Source of the DNA: Rosa chinensis
Taxonomy: Eukaryota; Streptophyta; Magnoliopsida; Rosales; Rosaceae
Direction: 5' to 3'
Assembly (NCBI RefSeq): GCF_002994745.2
Contig: NC_037092.1
Coordinates: forward strand, 71,213,823-71,277,822
Length of the DNA: 64,000 nt
The position numbers and the translations under genes were made by a program. Position 1 is the first letter of the stretch. The number at the start of each line of letters is the position of its first letter. Positions 14,005 to 25,084 of the stretch are shown here, one piece after another. The notes below the pieces were generated by a model, which was given only the letters and a program-made list of their open reading frames with translations, was not told the origin of the DNA and did not search any database.

Positions 14005-14221
14005 TGACCACCGCATGTGGTTCAAATTGGTAAGAGCCTCCACGTGTGAAACCCTCACCCCAGATTTTAATCTTGCTGACACTAATTGGAGTTTAAATCT
14101 CAATATATTCTTGTTGCCAAGAGAATTAGAGGAAGCGTCTTTACATGACCTCCCGGCACGATTAGTCTTTGGGCCTAGAAAGTCTGTAAGGATGTTGTGT
14201 GGTCACGGTAAAAAATAAAGT
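14005..14221 (+). mobile_element. tRNA-derived SINE with 14-bp target duplication
   Basis: The 217-base element starts with a tRNA-like D-arm/box A (TGGTTCAAATTGGTAAGAGC) and a degenerate box B. Its 3' body contains the string ATTAGTCTTTGGGCCTAGAA, common in plant SINEs, and it ends in an A-rich tail. It is flanked by AAAAACGTGTGTGT (13,991-14,004) and AAAAATGTGTGTGT (14,222-14,235), which match at 13 of 14 positions, the hallmark of LINE-mediated insertion. It is non-coding; the open frame across it is fortuitous. Confidence 0.7.
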
Positions 14222-14235
14222 AAAAATGTGTGTGT

Positions 14236-15413
14236 AAATAGAAGACATTAAAATTATTTATAATTACGATTATCGAAATGAGTGTTTCCGACTATGAACA
14301 AGTGTTGAGAGTAGCCTATCATGATTTACATAAAAATCTAAAGCAGAACAAATTAAAATGTATTATAGTAGTCGATTGTCTGATCACATGAATAAATCTC
14401 ACTTTTTAGAAATGGATAAATAATACAACTACAAACTAATCTACAAACTAATATAACTATATATCATTGTCGCTAAAAAAGGGCTACTCTACTCACCAAT
14501 AAGAACATAATTGTGGTGCTCAAAATTGAGACTCATTGATGCAATACATAATAATCTCTGTCAACTAAAAAAAAAAATTACATGTAAAAAATTTAACATA
14601 ATACGTACAATTCAAAAGTATTGTCGAATTTACTTTCAAACAAACTCAACGCTCTTGATTATTAGTATTTATGGTATTTATTTTTTTAAACAGTGTATTC
14701 ATAGTATTTTATACCCTATACAAATTTAACTTTTTTCTGGTGTGATTTATTAGAATCACACATATATCTGCTGTAGCCAGAGATTCATCCAGCCAGTAAA
14801 CAGGAAAGAACAAGAAAATAAGAAATGATGCACTTTTAGTTTTTCCAGCTTTCTTGGGATCTCTTTTTCTCTTTCTTCCACGCTCATATTCGCATGGGCC
14901 AGCTTGGATGAGCTAATTAGCTACCTGCCAAACCCAAACGATCTTACTTGTCGATCATGTGACTCTTCACACCTGTCATGTCATGTGCCTTTCTTATCTC
15001 GATTCTTTCGCACAGAGAAGATGGAGATTTCTTCAGCCATTTTTGCTGGACGTGTACATAATGTACTTTCATGATTTCGATCATCTTTGCTTCACAGATC
15101 TAAAGACCTGAAGACATGATCTACTCTTGAAACACTTGTTATGTATTGGATTGATTCTGGAAGACATGAAACATTCTTCACGGTTCCCGATCTTGATCGG
15201 TCTCCAAAAATACGTGTGTAGTATCTGTACATTAGTCTATTATTATGAGTAGAGAATTTGTTCTCCATAACTGATTTTTTTTACTAATTGCTCCTTATAT
15301 ATTAAAATATTTTGAATCAGAAATAAACAATAGAGATAGTAAAGTCAATTAACAAAATAAAAAATAAAAACAGAATTCAATTATATGTAGTGGAGACATG
15401 GTGGGGGTTTCCA
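14236..15413. other. AT-rich intergenic DNA
   Basis: No gene, RNA gene or bounded repeat could be supported here. Confidence 0.6.
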
Positions 15414-15422
15414 TAATTTTTA

Positions 15423-16675
15423 GGGAAAATCATCCGTACAGTACCTGACATTTTCCTCATTCTAAACTTCAGTACCTCACGTTCAGAAAATATCAGAACG
15501 GTACCTGAGGTTTCGACCCGACCGAAGATCGGTACCTAGTGCCGTTACCTCCGTTACAAAAATTGACAGCTGAAGGATATTTTCGTCTTTTCATATTTTA
15601 ATATATTATTTTTTTATCTAATTCATTTTGTTTCTATTTTCTTTTTCTCTCTCCCTATCATTCCCCCCCCCCCCCCCCCAACTCTCTCTCTCTCTCTCTC
15701 TCTCTCTCGGCCCCATTCAAACCCAGAGCCCTTCCCTGCAATCTACATCATGTCTCCTCTTCTTCCTCCCTAAATCTCTCATGATGAGAGCCCTCTCTAG
15801 CTACTCCACCCTCTGCAACAATGATCCCAGCAGCCGAGTTGCCGGTGAACCAACTCCGTCACCAGACCCACCATCTTCTCTAGTAGCTCCTCTTTTTTCT
15901 TGCTTTGCATTGAATTAGAGTTGAACCCAACTTTAAACCCAGCCAAGGAGTAAACCCAATGACTTGCTCAAGGACTTGGCTTTGTTGGGTTCGGGAAATC
16001 GAAGTGATCGACATGGAAATCTTCTCAAGTTGTTTTCCTTTAACCACTTTGGTGGTGTTATGTGTTGAAATTTGCTATGGGTGTTGTTTGAATCACAAAG
16101 TTTGGGGATGGGGTCGTGTGGTTGTGGTTGTGGTTGTGGTGGTGGTGATGGTGATGGTGGCTGATGAATGATGGCTTTCCAATTCCTCCGCTGCCTCCTA
16201 TCGAAGCCAGCCACTTCCACCTCTCGAGCAACTCTGCTGGAGTGCTGTTGCTGTGATGGTGATGGTGGCTGATGGTGGCTCACTGACTCTGCTAGAGTGT
16301 TGTTGTGCTGCTGCGCCACCTTGAAATTGCTGATGCCCGACCACCACTTGAACCTTCCCGCCGCCGCCGCCTGAGCCCTTCCCACCTACGACCCTCCTGA
16401 CCCTTTCACTTAGCATTCATGTATAACAAAAAATTAAATTAAAAAAAAAATTTATTATATGAGAAGAAGAAAAAAAGGTTATTAAAAAAAAAGGGTAAAT
16501 TGGTCATTTAATGATCAAAATATGCCAGCTGTCAGTTTTTGTAACGGAGGTAACGGCACCAGTACCGATCTTCGGTCGGGGTCAGAACCTTAGGTACCGT
16601 TCTGATATTTTCTGAACGTGAGGTAATAAAGTTTAGAATGGGGAAAATATCAGGTACTGTACAGACGATTTTCCC
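15423..16675. mobile_element. Non-autonomous Mutator-like element (MULE) with ~150-bp TIRs
   Basis: The element begins GGGAAAATCATCCGTACAGT and ends with the complementary sequence. The inverted repeats run about 150 bases (15,423-15,572 and 16,527-16,675) and differ at scattered positions. It is flanked by perfect 9-bp direct repeats TAATTTTTA at 15,414-15,422 and 16,676-16,684, as expected for Mutator superfamily insertion. There is no transposase. The interior holds a C-run plus CT microsatellite and a GC-richer segment with modest open frames on both strands (15,628-15,918 on +, 15,933-16,385 on -). That composition, unlike the flanks, could be a captured gene fragment (Pack-MULE), but I recognise no family in it. 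Confidence 0.9.
15663..15708. repeat. Poly-C run followed by (CT)n microsatellite
   Basis: A run of about 17 C's is followed by about 13 CT units, inside the MULE. It is a likely spot for length error. Confidence 0.95.
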
Positions 16676-16978
16676 TAATTTTTAACTACCTACACACACA
16701 CTCTGGAAAAAGAAAAAAAAAAGCATGCGCTGTGTGTTGGCCACTGCTAGTACTATATGTTGGAAGAAGTTTTAAATGCGAATTTGTGTTTTTTTTAAAA
16801 AAAAAAAAAAAGAGTGTAACAAGTATTATTTGACAAATTTGTCACAATCTCTAAAAAAACTATAGATTATATCAATTTGTACTCCAGATGTAACGTGACT
16901 ATAGTATATATGTTGAATATCAACTGGGAGAACAAATACAAAGTACACACTCAGCATAAAAATTTACAAATAATATAT

Positions 16979-17401
16979 TCTAAATATACTAAAGCTCATA
17001 GCACTGTTCGTCACTGTTCAAAAAATGAAGTGACGGTTTTACTCCCGTCTTTTGACTTCTAATTCTAAATATACTAAAACTCCTAGCACTGTTCAAAAAA
17101 TGAAGTGACGATTTTAAACTTTTATTTTTACCCCCATGTTTTGACTCAAACTACAATTCTAACATAACTTTTTTTTTATTTTTTAAGGGAGAATAATTCT
17201 GTTTTGTATTTGTAAATTTTGACAAATCATGGAAAAAGTTTGTTGTTGTTATTGTTGTTGTTGTATCCTATTTATTATTAACAACAAAACAAATCATATT
17301 CGAAGTAGCGCCTATATTTTTTAGATTGCGAGTATTTATCTATTATATATGAAGCTTGGAAAAAAACAAACCCGCAGCATCACGCGGGTCAATTTACTAG
17401 T
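16979..17401 (+). mobile_element. Small Helitron-like element
   Basis: The right end shows the Helitron 3' signature: a hairpin of ACCCGC and GCGGGT arms (17,370-17,389) followed 7 bases later by CTAGT (17,397-17,401). A plant Helitron-type 5' end, TCTAAATATACTAAA, occurs at 16,979 and again at 17,064, so the 5' end region is tandemly duplicated (unit about 85 bases, including an AAAAAATGAAGTGACG string). There is no Rep/helicase ORF. The exact 5' boundary is uncertain. Confidence 0.55.
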
Positions 17402-17663
17402 GCATAACTAAGCATGTGGAATTGTTGATTTTGTGTAACAAAATTAGTTAGGATTTAGGCTCTCTTGACTTTGCTGACAATGAGTAGAAGTAGAAGTTGG
17501 TTGGAAAGTGCCTCTTGCCACACTCAACATGACTTCTTTAGTAATTTTTGTTTTCTTCGCTCAACAGAAAATGTCAAAATTTATTTCATGCTTGAGGAAG
17601 TATTACAAAATATTTGACAACTCATAGCTGGTTGCCATGACAAAAGATATCTAATAAAATGTC

Positions 17664-17805
17664 TGCTCACCTAAGGGACTGTGAGAGACAAGTGGGTCTG
17701 ACGGCTAAAAATGAATGCACAGTTTTAAGTTGTTATAATTTATGCTTTTATATTTAATATATGTAGTTGAGATGCATTTGTCTCTCATAGTCCCTTAAGT
17801 GAGCA
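17664..17805. mobile_element. 142-bp foldback MITE
   Basis: The arms at 17,664-17,694 and 17,775-17,805 (core GCTCACYTAAGGGACT) are inverted repeats with about three mismatches over 31 bases. There is no ORF and no clear target duplication. Confidence 0.6.
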
Positions 17806-18829
17806 AACTTGTAAATAACAAGACCCTAAATAAAGCACCAAATCAAATGATTTATGACAATTATCGCTAACATTATTATGCTCGGGTGATAAGTTGATTG
17901 TAAACTCAGTCGTGCTTAGCTGTTTTTGAATTTATATCCAAATGTGAAAAGTAAAGAGGCAAATAGAATAAATTTATTTGACTCATGATTCTCCGCCATT
18001 GGAATTTAAATCCAAATACAGTTGGGAAGTACTAAATATAGAGTGAACAATTGACTACGAGAACATGACTTTGGCTCACAATATTTATAAATATTGCATC
18101 AAACATCATGTCATCATCTCGTCCCCAAACATCAAAGTCTACAAAAATGCGGAGAACTCAAATATTTGAAACCTCCACAACATCAAGCTCCCTATAGAAC
18201 TAATATCAGATATGGTCGTAAAGCTGCACTTCGAAACTTCACGAATCAAATTCCTCGACCTCATTGCTTTCAAAAGGCATGGAGCTCAAGCCAGTACGAG
18301 TTCCAACTCCAAAACCCCAGGGAGCCCCTCTCTTGTTCTTATGGCGAGTTTATTAAGCAGGTAACAAGACTCAATAGAAAATAAAAATACAATCAATTTG
18401 ATCTTCAAACAAATACCATAAAGTTCAGGGTCAATATACATGATGTCCATTTTTGTTCAACTTCATACGAAGGTACGTACGATCCCTTAGAAAAGAAAAG
18501 TAATCAATTTTGAGATGGAAACCAAGGAAAGTCATTTTCTATCTTATCTACTTAATTAATTCGTTTCCAACTCTCTGTAATAGTTGACATTCAGGCAACG
18601 TCGTGTGCATTAAAACCCACAATTACTAACTGAAAAACATGTCTTTTCTCATTGGTAGAATACATAAATGGTTTTACAAAGACCAATTAGTCAACGTTAA
18701 TTAATAAATATTTATTAATCTCTTCCTTCAATCAGAGCTCGTTGGCCATGAATAAACTCGTCAATTTTCGCAGACAATAGTGGACATTTTGTTTTTTAGG
18801 CCACAAGAAGGGTTAGGGTTTTAGGACAT
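17806..18829. other. Intergenic, nothing recognised
   Basis: The ORF at 18,094-18,384 resembles no family I know and has no supporting splice or promoter signals. I see nothing else here. Confidence 0.5.
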
Positions 18830-19049
18830 GAGAAAGATTGTCTAGTCCGTATAGCAAGATATTGTATGTTTTCGGCTCCTCTCTCATGGTTTTGTTCTTA
18901 GGTTCTCATCCTAAAAGCATCTTGGTATGGGGAAGTGAGTCTACACATATAAGCACACCACCTTCTCTCTCTCGGGCGATGTGGGATCTCATAATTTACC
19001 CCCTTTAGAGGCCCGACAACCCATCAACACACACTTCCATCCGGGGATT

Positions 19050-19062
19050 GGCTCTGATACCA
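19050..19062 (-). other. Primer binding site (tRNA-iMet type) of the TRIM
   Basis: On the minus strand it reads TGGTATCAGAGCC, the conserved initiator-methionine tRNA primer site of plant retrotransposons, directly next to one terminal repeat. Confidence 0.75.
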
Positions 19063-19139
19063 TTTTTCCACAGCCCAATTTGCATAACAAGATATTGTCT
19101 ATTTTGGGCCCTGCTCTCACGGTTTTGTTCTTGGGCTCC

Positions 19140-19710
19140 TGTTGGTAACGAAAAATTCCGTTGAGAAGTTTGACTCACCAATGAATGCGGACTGGAGCGG
19201 GAGCTGACCAGGAACAATCGAGAAGCTTCCTTCAAGCGTTGACCTGGAGTTTGACTCACCAATGAATGCGGACTGGAGCGGGAGCTGACCGGGAACAATT
19301 GAGAAGATTCCTTCAAGCGTTAACCTGGAGTTTGACCGTCCGCTCGAGGAGAAGGGGGGGTACCTGCAAAAAACCCTTCGATGCCTAAGTCAGTACGTTT
19401 CTTAGTAGTGGAGTAGAGAGAATTGGAATTCGATGGATTACCTGGACGTCGAGCCGCCTATTTATAGGTGCATCTTGGTGTGGGCTGCAAGTAAACTTGC
19501 ACAGTAAGTTTGCAGTGACTTAAGCGGCAAGCCACCATTAAGGCCATATTCACACCTGTAATAACCACCACTTATTGGAGGCAATGATTGTCGTGTTTGA
19601 ATGCTGCATTGACTCCTGCATTTACGGTTGTCATAACAACTACATTTACCACCACCATCACTTCTCTTTAATTTCCCTGTTTAAGGCTCAAAATATTAAC
19701 CACTCCCACA
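19140..19710 (-). repeat. 3' LTR with an internal 81-bp tandem duplication
   Basis: This is the 571-base LTR. A unit starting GTTTGACTCACCAATG at 19,168 is repeated at 19,249, and a third start follows at 19,330. The other LTR has only one unit, which accounts for the length difference of about 80 bases. Confidence 0.85.
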
Positions 19711-19794
19711 ATGCCCCCAAATTTTCTCTTTAGACACTCATCCGAAGAGGAAATTTCCATTCTCTGGCTGTTTCGAATCTTGCCATGAATATTT

Positions 19795-20005
19795 TCTCGA
19801 GCCCTGGCCGTCCGATTCTTTCCTTGAGCCCTGGCCTCCCCGATTCTTTCCTCAGGCCCTGGCAGCCCCGATTCTTTCCTCAGGCCCTGGCCGTCTTGGC
19901 CGCCCCGAATCTTTCCCCGGGCCTTGGCCGCCCTGAATCTTTCCTCGGGCCCTGGCCTCCCCAATTCTTTCCTCGGGCCCTAGCTGTCTCGATTCTTTCC
20001 TCAAG
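19795..20005. repeat. GC-rich ~28-bp minisatellite in the LTR element
   Basis: About seven units of the type CCGATTCTTTCCTCGGGCCC plus CTGGCCGCC lie head to tail, with variable length and substitutions. They fill much of the space between primer site and polypurine tract. Both strands stay open across it (19,785-20,057 on +, 19,668-19,964 on -), giving repetitive Pro/Gly/Arg-rich frames that are probably not proteins. Confidence 0.85.
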
Positions 20006-20336
20006 GCGAAGATTCATTTTCAGTATGAGACATGGAATTGCCCCCATTGCCCTTTAAATATGATCAACAACATTTCATTCTCCTTGCCCATCGGCCTTAG
20101 GTATTTACTCTGGCCACCAGCCTTACACATACATTTCAACAACACTGACCACAAATATATTTCAAATATAAAAGGAAAAAAAATCAGAATATGATTACTA
20201 AAGGAAAGAACGCTAGTCTACGTTACCCAGACTTTTATCACTTCAGGGCTTGTATTCCATCACTCCCAGTCCTTAGTGATAGAAATGAGATTTCTAATGG
20301 TGTAGCTCCTGCCATCACTTTTTAGGGAAAAGTGTT

Positions 20337-20353
20337 TCCCACAGACGGTGCCA
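20337..20353 (-). other. Primer binding site of the minus-strand LTR element
   Basis: The minus strand reads TGGCACCGTCTGTGGGA, one base different from the site of the Tat element at 39,572-39,588. It lies two bases inside the 5' LTR. Confidence 0.85.
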
Positions 20354-20704
20354 CTTGTTGGTGACGAAAAATTCCGTTGAGGAGTTTGACTCACTAATGA
20401 ATGCGGACTGGAGCGGGAGCTGATCAGGAACAATCGAGAAGCTTCCTTCGAGCGTTGACATGGAGTTTGACTGTCCGCTCGAGGAGAAGGGGGGAGTACT
20501 TGCAGAAAACCCTCCGATGCCTAAGTTTGTACGTTTCTTAGTAGTGGAGTAGAGAGAATTGGAATTCGATGGATTACCTGGACGTCGAGTCGCCTATTTA
20601 TAGGTGCATCTTGGCGTGGGCAGCAAGTAAACTTACACAGTAAGTTTGCAATGACTTGAGCGACAAGCTACCATTAAGGCCATATTCACACCTGCAATAA
20701 TCAC

Positions 20705-21310
20705 CAGTGGCGGAGTTAGAAATTTAAGTTTACTAGGGCACGAAAAGAAATTAATAATATTAAAATATAAAAAATCCGTTAAAATAACTCCAATGTGCTA
20801 TTTATACTCGATGTTTTCTGCAACAGGATCTAATTTTATTTTCAAGTATTTTAACATCTTTGTCAAAAAAAAAAGTTTATAATTGACAAAAAAATTAGCT
20901 AAGAATTGTTATTGATGTTAATAAAATATTTTTTAATAATTTCGGTATTGGATTTAAAAATCTATCAGTAACAAGAAAATATGAATAATTAATTATGTGA
21001 TTGATGCCAAAAGTTTTGGAATTAGAGGTACTCTAATATGTATCTTAATATTAAATTATCAAAAGTTCAAGACCTAGGTCCAAAAGGGACAAAACTGATC
21101 TGCATTCATTCTTCTTTTTCCTTTAGTCTTAAAAAAGAACCAAGATGGCCAAGGGAATCGAACCCACAACAACAAAGTTAAGAGCTCTGTGCTCTACCAA
21201 CTGAACTGACCTATCATTCATTCATTCTTCCCGTTAATATATTATATATCGTTTTGAAAATCAAAACTGGGGCACGTGACCCAGTGTGCCCCTATGTCCC
21301 TCCGCCTCTG
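20705..21310. mobile_element. Non-autonomous hAT-like element (606 bp)
   Basis: The ends CAGTGGCGGAG and CTCCGCCTCTG form short inverted repeats of the CAG...CTG type. Flanking 8-base direct repeats are ATAATCAC (20,697-20,704) and ATAACCAC (21,311-21,318), which differ at one base; the intact LTR has ATAACCAC at this point. Target length and termini fit the hAT superfamily. There is no transposase. The interior is AT-rich and contains a tRNA-Lys-like sequence. Confidence 0.8.
21144..21215 (-). pseudogene. tRNA-Lys(CUU)-like sequence inside the hAT element
   Basis: On the minus strand 72 bases fold roughly as a tRNA: a D-arm GTTCAGTTGGTAGAGC, an anticodon stem-loop with loop CTCTTAA (anticodon CTT, lysine) and a perfect box B GGTTCGATTCC. 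The acceptor and T stems have mismatches, so it is probably a tRNA-derived pseudogene and not a working tRNA. Pol III promoter boxes A and B look usable. Confidence 0.65.
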
Positions 21311-21551
21311 ATAACCACCACTTATTGGAGGCAATGATTGTCGTGTTTGAATGCTGCATTGACTCGTGCATTTACGGGTGTCATAACAACTACATTTACC
21401 GTCACCATCACTTCTCTTTAATTGTCCTGTTTAAGGCTCAAATTATTAACCACTCCCACAACTCCACAAAAACGTGTCTTGTTATGAGGAGATGAGTCTG
21501 CACATACAAAGCACATTACTTATTCTCTCTCAGATGATGTGGGATCTCACA

Positions 21552-24500
21552 AAGATCCATGAGAAAAGCCAAGAGGAATTGGAAATTTAGTTTTGGTTTT
21601 GAGTAAATATTCTCTATTTCTAGAGCTACCGGTACATGTAAGTAATTTTTCATCTGGATGAAGTAAAGATTTGAATTAGGGACCTAGCCAAATAATATGA
21701 GGAAAATTTAGCACTGAATTACTGCTTGTTATGGAAAGTACTTAAAATTTATTATGGAAAGTACGTATAACTAAAAACATTCAAATCATGAAGAATGCAA
21801 ATCACATGTATTAAATTATTGCAATTCCTCATCACATTGTAGTAAAGGCAAAGTACACATTTGAACCCTATAAGCTTTGTGATTGACGGTTGAGTTTCGT
21901 GAGAGTTGGTAGCACAAGTTTCATGTTGGGGAAGATGGTATAGTCCATCCTAGTCTAATAACATTTAGCATGTAAGGGTCTTCATTAAGTTTAAGAAGGA
22001 AAAGGAAAGAAAAATGACAATTTCAATCATATTATTAAAATTTCCTATACAAACACATTCAAGTATGTATGAAAGAAAGGGAAAGCCCTAATGGTCTAAA
22101 CTTAGCCGAAAAGGAAGATTAATACGATCACCAAATTTGTCATGTTATCACGTGATAATTAAATTTAAATATTATGACATTTTATTATTTTTTCATCACA
22201 TATTATTTTCAGAGATGAAAAACAAAAATCTCCTAATTCTTGTCTCATGCATGCAAACTCTCTCCTTATCCAAGTTAACCCAAATTGTTTCAGAATGCAT
22301 TATCGACCAAAAAAATCTATTTCATAGTTTCAATAAAAAATTCGCTAAACAAAAAAAGCGACCAATTGTAACCCTCCAACCAAACTCTCCCAAACCAAGC
22401 GTGCCTAACTACCCCTTAATTTTCTTTCCTAAACAGCGTGCGACGGAACAGAAGCTCCTTGAGTAGGGTCCAGCCACTCCCTCAGCGCCACGTGTAACGA
22501 TAAGTTCCCACGTTCTTACAAGTTACAACGTAACCGGATGGATAGAGAGATAGAAGTCATAGAAATAGAAGAAGAGGAAGCGAAAACATTGTTCATGTCC
22601 GACGACGTCATCATCTTTCATACTTGGCATCCCACTCCTCTCGCTCGACACGCGTCACCTCCTCCCCACTTTAATCGTCATCACCACTCCCCCAGATTAA
22701 CTCCCCGCTTCCCACCGGTTTTTTCTCTATTTTTCAATTCTCTCATTTTACAAAAATGACCGGTCCCCACTTTGCCTTATCCCCCGAATTAACCGCCGTT
22801 TGCTCTTTTCGCTCTCCACCAGCCACTCCGCCGTTATCTCTAACGGAGATTCCCCCCATCGTGCTCCCACTCGCCAAAAAGCGACCAATCGGGGCATCCT
22901 CCTCGCCACGTAGGACTCGCAACCAACCAAATTTTTTTTTTTTTTTTTTAAATTGGTTTTAAAACGACGGCCACAGGTTAACGCTGAAAAGCACGCAACA
23001 TGCTTATCGGATAACTGCTGGAAACGAATACAAACAAAAAAAAAGAAAAGAAGAGGGTAAGGCGTAATGTTTAGACGGAATTGACGAAAATACCCCCTTC
23101 ACGTCGATCGGATCCATGTCCAGATCTGAAAGACGAGTAAGAGGAGGGAAGGACAGAGAGCAAGGAAGGCATAAAATAAGGGGGCAGTGTCCGAGACGAC
23201 TCCTAGATCCCTCTCTCTCTGGGGGCTGGTGTGGCCCACGTGAATAGTGTATTATTTTTCTACTTAACTGCTTCTGTTAGTTTCTCACTTTGCCCAACTC
23301 TCTTCTTGTGATGGCAGTTTCAGTTTCGGCTTCTTTTTCTTAAAGACGAACGGATGCGTCTGGATGTAATCTTGTAGACGTAAACATGGAGACAAGGATA
23401 ATTACCACCTCGGAGTTATACGCATTTATAATCATATAGTCTATTATTGAAAAAATAAATTTACTCTAGTAACTTAGTTTGTGTGTTCTGTGGACTGAGG
23501 TGAATGGATTGTATGTTCATCATAGTTCTTCTAGCTAACAAATCAGCTAATGAATGTGTATTCATACTTTGAATAAATTTATTCTGCTTTTAATTATTGA
23601 TAACTGTCGACTTTCATAACTTTTTTGCAACATTAACCATTTTACGATTGTTTATTTATCATGTCCAATGAAATGTATTAGGGTTTAAGAGAAAGGTGAA
23701 TGAAGATAAACCATTTCTTAAATGAACTTATCATCAATTAGAATGTGCTAGGTAAGAGATTTTATTTCTTTGAAAGAATTTGTTATGTTCCACAACCGTG
23801 AATGTTGATATAGGTCTTCCTAGGCAACACAGGGAAGGCATTGGTATGACGAATGCCACTAGGGTTTAGAATAAACAAACTGACACGTTGCAAATCACAA
23901 TTCGATGCGTTATTGATCTTATTTGTTAGACATATATGATTCGGCAATGATAAATGTCGCGACATAAACTAATGCTTTGAAATTATTTGCAAGTGTAAGA
24001 TATGACATTTAAAGTATTTTAACTAATGCTAGCTAGTGGTATTTAGGAAAAAGTTGGAGGAAAGAGAGACGTTTCTCATGATTTAACGCTTCGTACATTA
24101 CGTCATTTCTGTTACAGATTGATTTTATTCTATTTCGACGACTAGAATTGGTAGTATGGATCCCACACCAGTATTCAATTCATGAAATTATATATAAGTA
24201 AGACAACATGAACACGCTCGACAAATGTACAACATGAACACGTCCAATCTATTCACAATAACGGTTTAACAGTAAAGACAAATTTATAGGTAAATTATGT
24301 TTGTTACGCATTATGCTCGCTTGATTAACCACAACTGCTTTTGTAGGTCTCACACATAATATGAGTCATAATTTTGTAATGCAATACAACAGATGCTGTT
24401 AGGGTTTAGGAGGAAAGTTGGAGGGTTGAGAAACTTTTCACAAATTAACACTCATAAATTACGATTTATGTCATTATAAATTTGATTTCTCTGAAAAATT

Positions 24501-25084
24501 TAACAATTTATTACTCTATGCACGCAAGATATTTGATACAAGAAAATGTGTGTGACAAAATCTACAAGAGTTAATGGGAAGATCAAATTGCCTTACTTTT
24601 CCAGTTTTCCACCATTGCAAATTTTGCATCAATAAAATCACCAATCCCCTCCAAATCCGTTATTGTACGAGTTAGTTGTACACAACTTTATAATAGGCCC
24701 TAGTTTGGTAAGTACAACTTATTTTTCAGTTTATTCATTTCTTTTTTCTTGGTAACCAAACACCATCCGTTCAATTCAACTTTGATTTGAGAAGACCAGA
24801 AATATTCCCACATATGGTAAAAACACCAATTCAAAATGTACAGAACCCAAAAAAAAAGAAAAAAAAAAAAGGAAAATAAACTCCTCCATGACCCAACGTT
24901 TTTCTCGATCAGGCGGACCAGAATCAGCCACATGAAGGCAGAGCCCTCCACATGTCATCATCTCAAGACGCATGGAAAGTGGGTCACCCAAACTCGAAGA
25001 ACCGGTCCTTTAGGTGGTTTCCACACACCTACTATAGCCGGTAAACCCAATGGGTAATTACCGGTAGGTTCGGTGAGAGGGGGT
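21552..25084. other. Intergenic region upstream of the TRP gene
   Basis: I support no gene. The stretch 22,440-23,260 is richer in C and T and carries two CACGTG boxes (22,490 and 23,235 regions). Short open frames there, such as 22,538-22,759, match no family I know. Long A/T homopolymers occur at 22,931-22,950 and 24,846-24,871. Confidence 0.5.

Larger units (their letters stand above)
19140..21460 (-). mobile_element. Non-autonomous LTR retrotransposon, minus orientation, with short internal region
   Basis: The two LTRs (19,140-19,710 and 20,356-21,460) both start TGTTGGT and end CACTCCCACA on the plus strand. Beside the right LTR the minus strand reads TGGCACCGTCTGTGGGA (20,337-20,353), the Tat-type primer site, so the element runs right to left. 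A purine tract (AATTTGGGGGCAT on minus, 19,711-19,723) precedes the 3' LTR. The internal region is only 645 bases, has no gag or pol, and is mostly a GC-rich tandem repeat. The 5-base flanks GCTCC and ACTCC match at four of five positions. Its mobility would have depended on a Tat-lineage partner. Confidence 0.85.
20356..21460 (-). repeat. 5' LTR interrupted by a hAT-like insertion
   Basis: The LTR sequence matches 19,140-19,710 except for one missing 81-bp unit and the 606-bp insertion at 20,705-21,310. Without insertion and duplicated target it is about 491 bases. Confidence 0.85.
18830..21551 (-). mobile_element. Old TRIM element with initiator-Met PBS, split by a later LTR insertion
   Basis: Two related ~150-base terminal repeats lie at about 18,830-18,993 and 19,064-19,139 plus 21,461-21,551. 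Both contain an AAGATATTGT segment and a terminal GATGTGGGATCTCA string. Between them is GGCTCTGATACCA (19,050-19,062), the reverse complement of the usual plant initiator-tRNA-Met primer site TGGTATCAGAGCC. Next to the far repeat lies a polypurine tract on the minus strand (AAAGGGGGTAAAT). So this is a small non-coding LTR element read on the minus strand. The element at 19,140-21,460 has inserted into its 5' LTR. Confidence 0.65.

Noticed and set aside
13997..14218. 73-codon plus-strand ORF
   Set aside because: It coincides with the SINE, which is non-coding.
15933..16385. 150-codon minus-strand ORF in the MULE
   Set aside because: It is low-complexity (His, Pro, Gln runs) with no recognised domain. 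It is kept only as a possible captured fragment, not called as a gene.
19668..20057. Long open frames on both strands over the GC-rich minisatellite
   Set aside because: They arise from the tandem repeat itself inside a non-coding LTR element, and both strands are open.
22538..22930. Possible small gene in the C/T-rich stretch with CACGTG boxes
   Set aside because: The ORFs overlap on both strands, match no family I know and lack supporting splice sites.
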